Origin: an uncultured Carboxylicivirga sp.
GTDB lineage: Bacteria; Bacteroidota; Bacteroidia; Bacteroidales; Marinilabiliaceae
NCBI RefSeq assembly: GCF_963668385.1
Contig: NZ_OY764327.1
Location: 4,870,501 to 4,934,500 of the forward strand
Direction: 5' to 3'
Length of the DNA: 64,000 nucleotides
This document shows positions 46,101-54,448 of the stretch, piece by piece. Made by a program: the position numbers and the translations under genes. The notes under the pieces are model-generated. The model had not been told where the DNA came from and searched no databases. It saw nothing but the letters and a program-made list of their open reading frames with translations. Every line of letters begins with the position of its first letter. Within the stretch, counting starts at the first letter, position 1.

Positions 46101-46366
46101 CGACCGTTAATTACCACATCTTTTGTTTTCATTCCTACGAATGAATACAAAAGATTCGTCGCATCTTCGGGAACACTTAACGAATAAGTTCCGTCAACAC
46201 GAGTAATAGTACCAATAGTTGTTCCTCTTACAACAACAGATACACCTGGTATCGGCTCACCACTCTCACTGTCGGTAACAGTACCTGTGATGGTTGTTGT
46301 TTGAGCAAACATTGCGTTCAGTCCTGCAAATAATAGCAAGGACATGATTAATGCTAATCTGCGCAT
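43172..46366 (-). CDS. SusC/RagA TonB-dependent transporter
   Basis: 1064 aa outer-membrane importer. Signal peptide (MRRLALIMSLLLFAGLNAMF, cut after AQ), then a carboxypeptidase-regulatory-like domain (ITGTVTDSESGEPIPGVSVV), a TonB-box-like VDEVVVTALG, the plug (NVLIRGASSLTGNNQPLYVV and YGSRGQNGVIMITTK) and a 22-strand barrel ending in aromatic SFGLNLNLTF. The long leader upstream has an ideal promoter and repeats. First gene of the three-gene unit. Confidence 0.96.
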   Translation of the reverse strand: MRRLALIMSLLLFAGLNAMFAQTTTITGTVTDSESGEPIPGVSVVVRGTTIGTITRVDGTYSLSVPEDATNLLYSFVGMKTKDVVINGRSTINVVMASESVGVDEVVVTALGVSREKKSLGYASQSVDAESLTAANNTNAVSALSGKVAGVQISGSNFAGSQNVLIRGASSLTGNNQPLYVVDGVPLDNSNYNSTSTQTGGGGIDYGNMSNDLNPNDIATINVLKGSAATALYGSRGQNGVIMITTKSGKAGKKSFSVEVNSGVSFEQVNIIPRQQKLYGGSLTTEKAANGEVYETVEYGLDESWGPRYDANRQVVHWWGAADYEQGLTNAPETAPWVYPESNYEDFFETGVTYTNSFSMIANEENSTVRLGYSNVSMTGTLPNSSQDKHTFNMNGKAKLWDGFAEVKANINYVYTYTKGRPEGGYGDKSVFQKFFQWGQTQLDMDRLSNYKNPDGTQRTWNRASLADGTPVYSDNPYWTVYENYTDDDRERVFGTTGIKFNLTDYLNVEGNVYLDTYTFNIKDRLAVGSQAQSYFNLSNRQRTELNLEGKINFNKKVNDFSLLASLGANQRKQHYTSMIGSTDGGLVVPGLYDLNNSVNQPTINDYQEKQLINSWFGYASIGWNNMVYLDASIRQDFDTSLPTSDNVYTYPSVSLSYILSESLDLPWLNMAKIRANYASVGNGTDPYNVNTVYSVGTPFNGSPSFSLPATLNNPTLRSEKTSEYEFGLEASAFNNRVSIDFSYYNRATEDQIVPVTVSASTGFRNQYINAGKIENSGVEFVLSGAPVVTTDFRWDIDVTFAKNNSKVLELPEGLDRIQLGAAPFGGAYVNASRNDPYQMIWGYDYIYDQNGNKVIDESTGFYAASGLKRIGSALPDYNMGIRNAFRYKNFDLSALIDIQKGGNYYSLTHMWAMYSGMDEKTAMATSNGNTIREDGLVLDGVIATDYDEKGNVIASRENDMRISASAFGAYHYHGYGTPSATSIFDASYVKLREVTIGYTLPQITPLIRKARISAYGRNLAVWGLDNKGIDPEATVNGSGNIQGMEGGIIPSTRSFGLNLNLTF

Positions 46367-46371
46367 AAAAC

Positions 46372-46405
46372 AAAAGGTTTAAGTTAATAATAGTGATAAA
46401 AATAT
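46372..46405. repeat. Imperfect direct repeat in the susC leader
   Basis: AAAGGTTTAAGTTAATAATA here resembles AAAGGTTTAAATTAATAATG at 46567-46600, about 195 bp away. A second repeated word, TTTGGCGATTT, occurs at 46540-46550 and 46641-46651. The repeats suggest an internal duplication of the regulatory region. Confidence 0.6.
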
Positions 46406-46483
46406 TCTACACCATTACATATAAGCTATACACTACAAAGCGTATAACACATGTATGATATTATTATTTTTTAATTTGAATTT

Positions 46484-46503
46484 AACTATGTGAACACATA
46501 GTT
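46484..46503. promoter_or_regulatory. Palindrome in the susC leader
   Basis: AACTATGTG-AA-CACATAGTT, perfect 9-bp arms with a 2-bp centre. Either a dimeric regulator site or an RNA hairpin within the leader. Confidence 0.45.
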
Positions 46504-46657
46504 ATTGTATACAAAACACGAACGGTTTTTGTGAACAGTTTTGGCGATTTCTTTCTTTCATTGATTAAAGGTTTAAATTAATAATGGCGATAAAGGTGTT
46601 TGTTTAGTTGTTTAAAAAAATTAATTAACTCTAATTCTTCTTTGGCGATTTATGATA

Positions 46658-46688
46658 CAAAAATAGTAAAACTACAATTTAATACAAA
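46658..46688 (-). promoter_or_regulatory. Promoter of the SusC-SusD unit
   Basis: On the minus strand, TTTG (46685-46688), exactly 19 bp, then TATTTTTG (46658-46665). This fits the Bacteroidota consensus TTTG-N19-TAnnTTTG fully. Start of transcription is predicted near 46651, 285 nt before the susC ATG. Confidence 0.75.
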
Positions 46689-46887
46689 TATTATTTCAAA
46701 AATATCAATCTGTAAGGTTAATGTCTTTTTTACAAACAATTGCTTCCCATCTTTTGTTCAAGCATATACAAATATAAAAATTTAGATATCTCAAACAAAA
46801 ATATTTATGTATTTCTGTTAATTATTGTTAATTTACCAAGATTACCCATAACTACTTGGCCTTAAGATTTCTGTTATTACAAAAAAA

Positions 46888-46912
46888 AGCAGCTCAAATT
46901 AATTGAACTGCT
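46888..46912 (-). terminator. Terminator of the decarboxylase operon
   Basis: AGCAGCTCAA / TTGAACTGCT (46888-46897, 46903-46912; one G-U) followed on the minus strand by T8, 24 bp after the mmdB stop. Confidence 0.8.
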
Positions 46913-46935
46913 TTTCATAATCTTATATGATATTT

Positions 46936-48198
46936 CTATACTCCTTGCGACAAAAATGCTAACAATATACCTGCTGCAACAGCAGAACCAATAACACCTG
47001 ATACATTAGGTGCCATTGCATGCATTAATAAGTGGTTTGCTGGATCGTTTTTCAACCCTTCCATTTGTACTACCCTTGCCGAATCAGGGACAGCTGAAAC
47101 ACCTGCTGCTCCAATTAAAGGATTTATCTTGTTATCCCCCTTTAAAAACAAATTCATAATACGAGCAAATAATAAGCCCCCGGCAGTCGCAACCATGAAG
47201 GAAACAGCTCCTAAACCAAAAATTTTCAACGAATCTGTTGTCAAGAAATAATCAGCTTGAGTTGAAGCACCAACTGTCACTCCTAGTAAAATAGTAATGA
47301 TATTAATTAAAGCATTACGTGCTGTATCTGCCAATCGCTCTGTTACCCCAGACTCTTTTAGTAAGTTACCGAAAAACAACATACCCAACAAAGGTAATGC
47401 TGATGGAGAGATAAAAGTGGTTAACAATAAGCCAATGATAGGGAATAGTATTTTTTCGGTTTTAGAAACAGCTCTTGGTGGCTTCATTTTAATTAATCGT
47501 TCTCGTTTTGGAACAATCAGTCGCATAATAGGCGGCTGAATTACCGGAACGAGTGCCATATATGAATAAGCAGCAATTGCAATGGCTCCCATTAAATGTG
47601 GTGCTAATTTCGAAGATAAGAATATAGCCGTTGGACCATCTGCCCCACCAATAATACCAATTGCCCCAGCTTCCGGAGCTGTAAAACCTAAAGCAGAAGC
47701 TCCTAAAAAGGTTGCAAAAATACCTACTTGTGCAGCACCCCCCAATATCATTAACTTAGGATTTGATATTAATGACGAAAAATCAGTCATCGCACCAATA
47801 CCAAGAAATATTAAAGGCGGATAAATACCTTTTTCTACACCAAAGTATAAATAATTTAATACCGAACCTTTTTCGTAGATTCCAATTAAGTTACCTGCAA
47901 CAAAAGGCACGTTACCTATTAAAATACCTGTACCAATCGGCACCAGTAATAAAGGCTCGTAATCGTATTTTATGGCTAAGAAGATAAAAAACAAGCCCAC
48001 ACCAATCATAACTAAATTAGTAATATGAACATTGTAAAAACCTGTTTTACTCCAAAACTGCATCAGCCCATCTAAAGGGCCTCCTTGAAATCCACCACTA
48101 TCAGCTACCGTTTGACCAAAGGCTTCAAAACCACCTCCAATAAATTGTAAGCTCATTAGAATGGCAAAAACTCCTATAAGTGTTACAAATCTTTTCAT
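46936..48198 (-). CDS. Na+-translocating decarboxylase beta subunit
   Basis: Membrane subunit (OadB/MmdB/GcdB) that decarboxylates carboxybiotin and pumps Na+ outward. 420 aa from the ATG at 48198 (MKRFVTLIGVFAIL); an ATG 13 codons upstream is possible. Multiple membrane segments. Conserved GAMTDFSSLISNPKLMILG, the key Asp loop GAIGIIGGADGPTAIF, and SAVPDSARVVQ with the C-terminal helix APNVSGVIGSAVAAGILL. Last gene of the operon, so with the mmdA-type carboxyltransferase and mce it is read as methylmalonyl-CoA decarboxylase. Confidence 0.93.
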   Translation of the reverse strand: MKRFVTLIGVFAILMSLQFIGGGFEAFGQTVADSGGFQGGPLDGLMQFWSKTGFYNVHITNLVMIGVGLFFIFLAIKYDYEPLLLVPIGTGILIGNVPFVAGNLIGIYEKGSVLNYLYFGVEKGIYPPLIFLGIGAMTDFSSLISNPKLMILGGAAQVGIFATFLGASALGFTAPEAGAIGIIGGADGPTAIFLSSKLAPHLMGAIAIAAYSYMALVPVIQPPIMRLIVPKRERLIKMKPPRAVSKTEKILFPIIGLLLTTFISPSALPLLGMLFFGNLLKESGVTERLADTARNALINIITILLGVTVGASTQADYFLTTDSLKIFGLGAVSFMVATAGGLLFARIMNLFLKGDNKINPLIGAAGVSAVPDSARVVQMEGLKNDPANHLLMHAMAPNVSGVIGSAVAAGILLAFLSQGV

Positions 48199-48263
48199 AT
48201 ATCTGTTATTTTTTAATTTTAACTGAATATTCTTCAATAAATGAAGAGTCTGGAATGCAGGAC

Positions 48264-48689
48264 TTATTCCATTTCAATTAAAACATCGTTTTGTAACACT
48301 GCATCACCCACTGAAACTTTTACGGCTCCAATTGTTCCATCTTTTTCGGCCAATACATTATTCTCCATTTTCATAGCCTCCATTATCAAAAGAACATCAC
48401 CTTTTTTAACAGCATCTCCGGGCGATACCAATACTTTAAATATATTACCTGGTAATGGCGCCAATACTTTAGCTGCTCCACCACCGGTTTTCTTAGTTAT
48501 AAACCCTTCGCCAGGTTGACGCTGAACTTCTTTGCGGACTAAACGAGGGGTTTTTGCTTTTTTCACTTCCTGATGAATCTCAACCTCATATTGAGTTCCA
48601 TTTACTTCTATTGTGGCAAGATTATCCTCAAAATCGTTAACCTTAACCTGATATTTATTACCTCGAATGGTAAATTGAAATTTCTTCAT
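48264..48689 (-). CDS. Biotin carboxyl carrier subunit
   Basis: 141 aa. N-terminal ~45 residues, then a Lys/Pro/Gly-rich linker (about 43-75) and a biotinyl domain with biotinylation motif EAMKMEN, Lys107. Swings CO2 from the carboxyltransferase to the membrane subunit. Sits between the gamma and beta subunit genes, the usual order in this operon type. Confidence 0.93.
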   Translation of the reverse strand: MKKFQFTIRGNKYQVKVNDFEDNLATIEVNGTQYEVEIHQEVKKAKTPRLVRKEVQRQPGEGFITKKTGGGAAKVLAPLPGNIFKVLVSPGDAVKKGDVLLIMEAMKMENNVLAEKDGTIGAVKVSVGDAVLQNDVLIEME

Positions 48690-48716
48690 AACTACATTTT
48701 CAACTCCTCAAGGTAA

Positions 48717-49073
48717 TTACCTTGGGAAATTAACATTATTAAAACCATAAACTTTAGAACTCCAAGGCGAATAGCGTCTTTTAACCTCTTTAATAGTAAT
48801 AACATTACTTTCTTCGTCATGTAAATCACTAAAATACAAATGAAGAGCCATAGCAATAGCAGCATTGGTTTCACCGGTTAAAATCACATCTTTAGCCTTT
48901 TTTTCTCCCTGTTCTGAACCTTGTTTCTTAAGTGCTCTTCGTTTAGCACCCACATTCAAAATTTTGGGAACCATTAAAAACACTCCAATCAAGAAAATTA
49001 AGGCAACAAAAACGATAAACCATCCAACAACAGTAATCGTCCACGTCATTGAATCAACAAAATATAAACTCAT
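48717..49073 (-). CDS. Decarboxylase gamma-like small subunit (OadG family)
   Basis: 118 aa with one membrane helix (about residues 11-35, TITVVGWFIVFVALIFLIG) and a charged tail (RRALKKQGSEQGEKKAKD). Then comes a Bacteroidota-type C-terminal extension (EVKRRYSPWSSKVYGF). Holds the complex together. Placement between the carboxyltransferase (11-bp gap) and the biotin carrier supports the call; short sequence makes the family match weak by itself. Confidence 0.8.
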   Translation of the reverse strand: MSLYFVDSMTWTITVVGWFIVFVALIFLIGVFLMVPKILNVGAKRRALKKQGSEQGEKKAKDVILTGETNAAIAMALHLYFSDLHDEESNVITIKEVKRRYSPWSSKVYGFNNVNFPR

Positions 49074-49084
49074 ATGAATGTAGA

Positions 49085-50644
49085 TTAAAGTGGAATATTA
49101 GAATGTTTCTTTGGAGGATTGGTTACCTTTTTAGTTTGTAAGTTCTGGAATGCACGAATTACTCTAAATCGTGTATTACGCGGTTCAATAACATCATCAA
49201 TGTAACCATATGATGCGGCCTGATATGGATTGGCAAATGCCTGATCATATTCATCCGTTTTTTGCTGCACATAAGCAGCTTTTTCTTCGTCTGTTTCTAA
49301 TTTAGCAACAGCTCTTCCTTCCAATACCTCAATGGCTCCTTTAGCTCCCATTACTGCAATTTCGGCCATTGGCCATGCATAGTTAAAATCACCTCTTAAC
49401 TGCTTACATGACATTACATCATGAGCACCTCCGTATGATTTTCGAATAGTTACAGTAACTTTAGGTACGGTAGCTTCACCGTAAGCAAACATTAGTTTGG
49501 CTCCGTGAGTAATGATTCCGGCATACTCCTGTCCTGAACCTGGCAAGAATCCGGGAACATCAACTAATGTTAAGATAGGAATATTGAAAGCATCACACAT
49601 GCGCACAAAACGCGCGGCCTTGCGCGATGCATCACAATCTAATACACCGGCTAAAAAGTTGGGTTGATTAGCTACAACTCCAACACTTTGTCCATCTAAA
49701 CGACAAAAACCGGTAATAATGTTTTTGGCATAATTTCTATGCACCTCTAAAAATTCACCATCATCAGCAATAGAGAAGATAACCTCCTTCATATTGTAAG
49801 GCAAGTTTGGATTATCAGGTACAATAGCATTTAACTGATCATCCAAACGATCAATCGGATCGTGACATTCAATCACAGGAGGTTCTTCCATATTATTTTG
49901 AGGAAGATAAGAAATTAACTTTCTGATTAACAGAATTCCTTCTTCTTCATTTTCTACCTTAAAATGAGACACCCCCGACTTTGAAGCATGAACATTAGCT
50001 CCACCAAGATCTTCAACAGTTATATCCTCACCGGTAACTGTTTTAACAACCTTAGGTCCGGTAACAAACATGTAAGAGGTGTCTTCAGTCATCATGATAA
50101 AGTCAGTTAATGCTGGAGAATAAACGGCACCGCCTGCACATGGACCAAAGATGGCAGAAATTTGAGGAATTACACCCGAAGCCAGTATATTACGTTCAAA
50201 GATTTCGGCATAGCCGGCCAATGAAGTAACGCCTTCCTGAATACGAGCACCTCCTGAATCGTTAATACCAATAACAGGAGCTCCTACTTTCATTGCCATA
50301 TCCATTATTTTACAGATTTTTAAAGCCATTGTCTCCGACAACGAACCTCCAAAAACGGTAAAATCCTGTGCATAAACATAAACAACACGTCCATCAATGG
50401 TACCATGTCCGGTAACAACACCATCGCCCAAAAATTTCTTTTTTTCCATTGAAAAATTTGTACACCGATGCGTTACAAACATATCCAGTTCTTCGAAAGA
50501 ACCTTCATCCAGTAACATTTCAATACGCTCACGGGCAGTCATTTTGCCCTGAGCGTGTTGTTTTTCGATCCGTTTCTCTCCACCGCCCAGCTTTGCTTCG
50601 CTACGCAGGTCGATTAACTTTTTGACTTTATCTTGAGTTGACAT
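49085..50644 (-). CDS. mmdA: Methylmalonyl-CoA decarboxylase/propionyl-CoA carboxylase carboxyltransferase
   Basis: 519 aa carboxyltransferase subunit with two crotonase-like halves. Substrate-binding motifs: [18 protein letters not shown], the oxyanion glycines [30 protein letters not shown] and [11 protein letters not shown]-terminal [22 protein letters not shown] is typical. Because the neighbours are a Na+ pump subunit and methylmalonyl-CoA epimerase, it most likely takes CO2 off (S)-methylmalonyl-CoA to make propionyl-CoA. The carboxylase direction is chemically possible but no biotin carboxylase gene is present. Confidence 0.93.
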   Translation of the reverse strand: MSTQDKVKKLIDLRSEAKLGGGEKRIEKQHAQGKMTARERIEMLLDEGSFEELDMFVTHRCTNFSMEKKKFLGDGVVTGHGTIDGRVVYVYAQDFTVFGGSLSETMALKICKIMDMAMKVGAPVIGINDSGGARIQEGVTSLAGYAEIFERNILASGVIPQISAIFGPCAGGAVYSPALTDFIMMTEDTSYMFVTGPKVVKTVTGEDITVEDLGGANVHASKSGVSHFKVENEEEGILLIRKLISYLPQNNMEEPPVIECHDPIDRLDDQLNAIVPDNPNLPYNMKEVIFSIADDGEFLEVHRNYAKNIITGFCRLDGQSVGVVANQPNFLAGVLDCDASRKAARFVRMCDAFNIPILTLVDVPGFLPGSGQEYAGIITHGAKLMFAYGEATVPKVTVTIRKSYGGAHDVMSCKQLRGDFNYAWPMAEIAVMGAKGAIEVLEGRAVAKLETDEEKAAYVQQKTDEYDQAFANPYQAASYGYIDDVIEPRNTRFRVIRAFQNLQTKKVTNPPKKHSNIPL

Positions 50645-50670
50645 ATTAAAAGGTAAATTAAGGGGATGGA

Positions 50671-51081
50671 TTATTTATTAGGGTCTTCGCAAAGCTCGGT
50701 TAAAACACCAAAAGTTGATTTTGGATGTAAGAATCCGATGTTCAAACCTTCAGCACCTTTACGAGGAGTTTTGTCAATTAATCTGATACCTCTTTCCTCA
50801 GCTAAAGTTAGCTTTTCGGCAAGATTTTCAACAGCAAAAGCCAAGTGGTGGATGCCTTCACCTTTTTTCTCTAGGTATTTTCCAATTGGACCTTCTGGAT
50901 CAGTCGACTCTAACAACTCCAATTTTGTTTGACCAACCATAAAAAAGGCAGTTTTTACTTTTTGATCAGCTACTTCCTCAACTGCATAACATTCTAATCC
51001 TAAAACTTTTTCGTAATAAGGAATAGCCTCATCCAAACTCTTCACAGCAATACCAATGTGCTCAATATGCGTAGGTTTCAT
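50671..51081 (-). CDS. mce: Methylmalonyl-CoA epimerase
   Basis: Interconverts (R)- and (S)-methylmalonyl-CoA, linking the B12-dependent mutase to the decarboxylase. 136 aa vicinal-oxygen-chelate fold. Metal ligands in [15 protein letters not shown] (His near residue 8), and [12 protein letters not shown] (His about 82), with the final Glu in VLTELCED. Start set at 51081 (MKPTHIEH); the frame extends 23 codons upstream with a hydrophobic non-family sequence. First gene of the five-gene operon. Confidence 0.95.
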   Translation of the reverse strand: MKPTHIEHIGIAVKSLDEAIPYYEKVLGLECYAVEEVADQKVKTAFFMVGQTKLELLESTDPEGPIGKYLEKKGEGIHHLAFAVENLAEKLTLAEERGIRLIDKTPRKGAEGLNIGFLHPKSTFGVLTELCEDPNK

Positions 51082-51117
51082 ATTTAATAATTTATTGTTT
51101 AATAAATAAATGAGTAG

Positions 51118-51125
51118 CAAAAGTA
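51118..51125 (-). promoter_or_regulatory. -7 promoter box of the mce-mmd operon
   Basis: TACTTTTG on the minus strand, 37 bp before the mce start. A TGTG lies about 20 bp upstream at the -33 position, a weak match. Confidence 0.5.
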
Positions 51126-51303
51126 GGAAGATATCGCACTTTTTCCACATTTTTTCAAGTAAAAAAACATTGTTTTACAACAGATTCTTAACTAATTTTA
51201 ACGCTAACAATCAAACCTTTAAATAAATAACACACAAATAAAGAACTAACTAAGTCATTGTAATACCGCTACTTAAAATAGCACTACAATTCTTAAACCA
51301 AAT

Positions 51304-51336
51304 CACTTATTTCTTCTTTTAACGAAGAAATAAGTG
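51304..51336. repeat. 13-bp perfect inverted repeat
   Basis: CACTTATTTCTTC (51304-51316) and GAAGAAATAAGTG (51324-51336) with a 7-nt loop. No T tract follows on either strand, about 180 bp upstream of the mce promoter. Confidence 0.6.
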
Positions 51337-51519
51337 AAAATATTATTAGTATAACCACCAATATAATAACGATTAGATACTCAATTTATAAATATACTTA
51401 CATTTTATAGTTAATAAAATACCATTTTATTAACTTAATATCTCTTTAATATTTGAAACCCAATCAGTAAAATCCCAAAGTCGGTTAACAGTAAATATTA
51501 TCAAGTTCGAACCATAAAA

Positions 51520-51546
51520 AAGAGGTGATTAATACAACCACCTCTT
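51520..51546 (-). terminator. Terminator of DPP IV-like gene
   Basis: AAGAGGT / ACCTCTT (51520-51526, 51540-51546) with T6 after it on the minus strand. Confidence 0.65.
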
Positions 51547-51568
51547 ATCTATTCTATCTATATTCAGA

Positions 51569-53698
51569 TTATAGAAAATCATCAAAATACCTACTTACTT
51601 TCTCCATTAAATGAACTCTATCATGCCCTAATACATTATGCTCGTGACGTGGATATACAAAATAATCGAGTTGAACTCCATTTTTAACGCACTCCCTAAC
51701 AAAGGTTAAACTATGTTGCCATACCACTGTTGGATCAATTGCGCCATGAATAATCATTAAACGACCTTTTAGTTGGTTCACTTTATTGTTCAGATTTGCC
51801 TTTGCATATCCTTCCGGATTCTCCTGAGGCATATCCATATATCTTTCACCGTACATTATTTCGTAGTATTTCCAATCGATAACCGGACCACCCGCTACAC
51901 CCACTTTAAATACTTCGGGATGTTCTGTCATTAAAGTAACGGTCATAAAACCTCCGAAACTCCAACCATGAACACCAATACGATCAGCATCAACATAAGG
52001 TAATGACTTCAAATAATTGATTCCCTGCATTTGATCTTCAACTTCTAGTGTCCCCAATTGACGATGTATTGCCTGCTCAAAATCTTTTCCTCTATATGGA
52101 GTACCTCTGTTATCCATTGTAAAAGAAATATAACCTTTTTGTGCCATATATAGTTGCCAACCACGAGCACCACCTTGCCATCTATTCTGAACCAATTGAG
52201 CATGAGGGCCTCCATATACATAAACAATAACAGGATATTTTTTACTTGAATCGAAATTAGGAGGCAGAACCATTCGACCATAAAGAGGTGTACTTCCATC
52301 TTTCGTTGAAAGATCAATCATTTTAATTTCACCAACTTCCATATTCTCATATGGATTTTTAGCCTGATGAATTTCTTCTATTTCTTTACCGGCAGTTGAA
52401 TACATCACTGTTCTCATTGGTTGCTTTAAGGCACTATAATTCGATATAGCATATTTACCATCTGCACTAATAGCTACCCTATGCACTCCTGCATCAGTTG
52501 TAATCCGATTTATTTTACCAGATACTAAGTTTACTTTATAGGCATGAACTTCAAGAGGAGTTTCTTTTGTAGCAGTAATGAAAATATTCTTCGATTTATT
52601 ATCAAAACCAAGAACATCAATTACTTCCCAATTACCTTTTGTAATTTGTTTAATCAACCTACCATTAATATCATATAAATATAAGTGGTTGTATCCATCT
52701 TTTACACTTTGCCAAATAAACTGGTTATTTTTACCTGGAATAAAAAGAGCTGCATGTTGTGGCTCTACCCATTTATCATCCTTCTCTTCAAATAAAGTCG
52801 AAACAAGTTCACCAGATGTTGCATCATACTTATTAAAATGTACATGATTCTGTTCCCTGTTCAACTCTGCTATCAAGATATATTTACCATCTGCACTCCA
52901 AGAAATATTGGTAAAATACCGATCTTTTGGTTCTCCTGTTTTAAGATAATGTATTTTACCGGTCGACAAATCATAAATACCAATCGTAACCTGATGGCTT
53001 GTCATTCCAGCCATTGGATATTTAATATTCTCCAATTCAGCAACACGCTCCTCAACATTTACCAATGGATAATCAGTTACCATTGATTCATCTTTCCGAT
53101 AAAAAGCCAACTGAGAAGCGTCTGGCGACCAAAAAGTACCTTTAGTAATACCAAACTCATTCCGATGTACTGATGTTCCATAAACTACTCCATCACTTTC
53201 CGGAATTGCAACTTCTTTTTCTTGACCGTCTGCATATACATACAAACCGTTCTCTTTGGTATAAGCCAGCTTAGAATTTGTTCTTAACCAATCTACATTA
53301 TCTGCTCCCTCAGGTTTAGCAATAAAGTCTACTTTTTTATTTTTTAAATCCATCAAGTAATAACCTTGCTGAGTTGAAAAGCTAACCACCGAACTGGTTT
53401 CCCACGTTAATCGGGGAAGATACTTCAATTCATCTATACCATTGTTACTCAAAATCTGATTAAAAGCTACCAAATCAAAACCCAACACTTCTTGTTTTGA
53501 ACCCTGTGATTGAAAAAACACGCTATCTTTTCGCTGAATAACCAAGTCGTTACTTTCTCCTTTAAATTTAGCATCATACGAGAACATATAATACTTATAA
53601 AAGTTCTTACCTCCCGAAATAACATCTTCGAGGCCCAATTGTGCAAATCCACTTAAGGCGTAGAAACTAAGCCCCACGAAAAACAAAATTCTCTTCAT
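51569..53698 (-). CDS. Dipeptidyl peptidase IV-like serine peptidase (S9)
   Basis: 709 aa secreted enzyme (signal MKRILFFVGLSFYALSGFAQ) that releases X-Pro or similar dipeptides. N-terminal beta-propeller (about 40-460) with WSPDASQLAFYRKDES and DGYNHLYLYDINGRLIK blades. The alpha/beta-hydrolase domain has Ser580 in GWSFGG, Asp655 in GAIDPTV and His687 in HEHNVL. Contains the DPP IV-type Glu pair region near VNVEERVAELENI. Likely periplasmic, helping peptide use. Isolated gene. Confidence 0.93.
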   Translation of the reverse strand: MKRILFFVGLSFYALSGFAQLGLEDVISGGKNFYKYYMFSYDAKFKGESNDLVIQRKDSVFFQSQGSKQEVLGFDLVAFNQILSNNGIDELKYLPRLTWETSSVVSFSTQQGYYLMDLKNKKVDFIAKPEGADNVDWLRTNSKLAYTKENGLYVYADGQEKEVAIPESDGVVYGTSVHRNEFGITKGTFWSPDASQLAFYRKDESMVTDYPLVNVEERVAELENIKYPMAGMTSHQVTIGIYDLSTGKIHYLKTGEPKDRYFTNISWSADGKYILIAELNREQNHVHFNKYDATSGELVSTLFEEKDDKWVEPQHAALFIPGKNNQFIWQSVKDGYNHLYLYDINGRLIKQITKGNWEVIDVLGFDNKSKNIFITATKETPLEVHAYKVNLVSGKINRITTDAGVHRVAISADGKYAISNYSALKQPMRTVMYSTAGKEIEEIHQAKNPYENMEVGEIKMIDLSTKDGSTPLYGRMVLPPNFDSSKKYPVIVYVYGGPHAQLVQNRWQGGARGWQLYMAQKGYISFTMDNRGTPYRGKDFEQAIHRQLGTLEVEDQMQGINYLKSLPYVDADRIGVHGWSFGGFMTVTLMTEHPEVFKVGVAGGPVIDWKYYEIMYGERYMDMPQENPEGYAKANLNNKVNQLKGRLMIIHGAIDPTVVWQHSLTFVRECVKNGVQLDYFVYPRHEHNVLGHDRVHLMEKVSRYFDDFL

Positions 53699-53970
53699 AG
53701 TTTATATATATAATCAATATTTATGCTGAATGAAGTTGCATAGTTGATTATTTTTTACGTAACATACAATGAGATCTGTTAGATTTCATTAAAATATAAC
53801 GAGATAATCAAGTTCAATACAATGAAAGAGGGCAGTGACACCTCAAAACATTACTTTAAATAGTATGTTTTTTTGAAATACGCTGGGCATTTTACAAACT
53901 TTTAGATATATTTCGGAAAAATTCGTCAATAAAATTCAATTAACGAAACGACTTCATAAATAGGATTAAA

Positions 53971-54402
53971 ATGAAAAGAAGCCTGACTACTCTCTTTCTG
54001 ATTGCAGCAATGATAGCTTTACCTTTGAGACTCAATTCTCAGGAAGATGTTTTATTTAACAATTGCATCAATCAGTTAAAGTCGCCATTTATAGCTAGTG
54101 GGCAACCATTCAAAGCCTTTTTAACAGGTGATGAAGTAGCTGAATTTCATACAACCTTTTTTGCTGGAAGTTTATACCGTGTTGTAGCAAGTAGCCATCA
54201 AGAAGGGACTATATTATTTTCGGTATACGATAAAGAGCGCAACTTGCTTTTTACAAACGAAGATCATAATTCAGCCAACTACTGGGATTTTAAAATTGAA
54301 GGATCGGTTGAGTGCATTGTTGAAGCCCGATTAGATCCTGAAAAAACAACTTCTGGTATTGCCTTATTAATGGTAGGTTTCAAGAGTTTAGAGCAACAGT
54401 AA
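53971..54402 (+). CDS. Small secreted protein of unknown function
   Basis: 143 aa with a signal peptide (MKRSLTTLFLIAAMIALPLR, cut near LNSQ). The mature protein has two cysteines at most and a beta-sandwich-like pattern (YRVVASSHQEGTILFSVYDK, NYWDFKIEGSVECIVEARL), like domains that bind on the outer side of the inner membrane. It lies 46 bp before the ABC transporter gene and probably is cotranscribed, so it may be an accessory part. I do not recognise a named family. Confidence 0.6.
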   Translation: MKRSLTTLFLIAAMIALPLRLNSQEDVLFNNCINQLKSPFIASGQPFKAFLTGDEVAEFHTTFFAGSLYRVVASSHQEGTILFSVYDKERNLLFTNEDHNSANYWDFKIEGSVECIVEARLDPEKTTSGIALLMVGFKSLEQQ

Positions 54403-54448
54403 ATCAGTAACTACTTTTCGGTAGTTAAGTTGACGTTAGGCCAGTTGT

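Larger units (their letters stand above)
46367..46935. other. 569-bp leader/intergenic region before susC
   Basis: Holds the susC promoter (46658-46688), a transcribed leader of about 285 nt, and the terminator of the decarboxylase operon at the right side. The leader contains imperfect direct repeats and a palindrome, listed separately. No ORF was supported. Confidence 0.6.
51126..51568. other. 443-bp intergenic region
   Basis: Between the mce promoter and the end of the DPP IV-like gene. It contains a perfect inverted repeat (51304-51336) and the terminator of the peptidase gene (51520-51546); no ORF. Confidence 0.55.
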
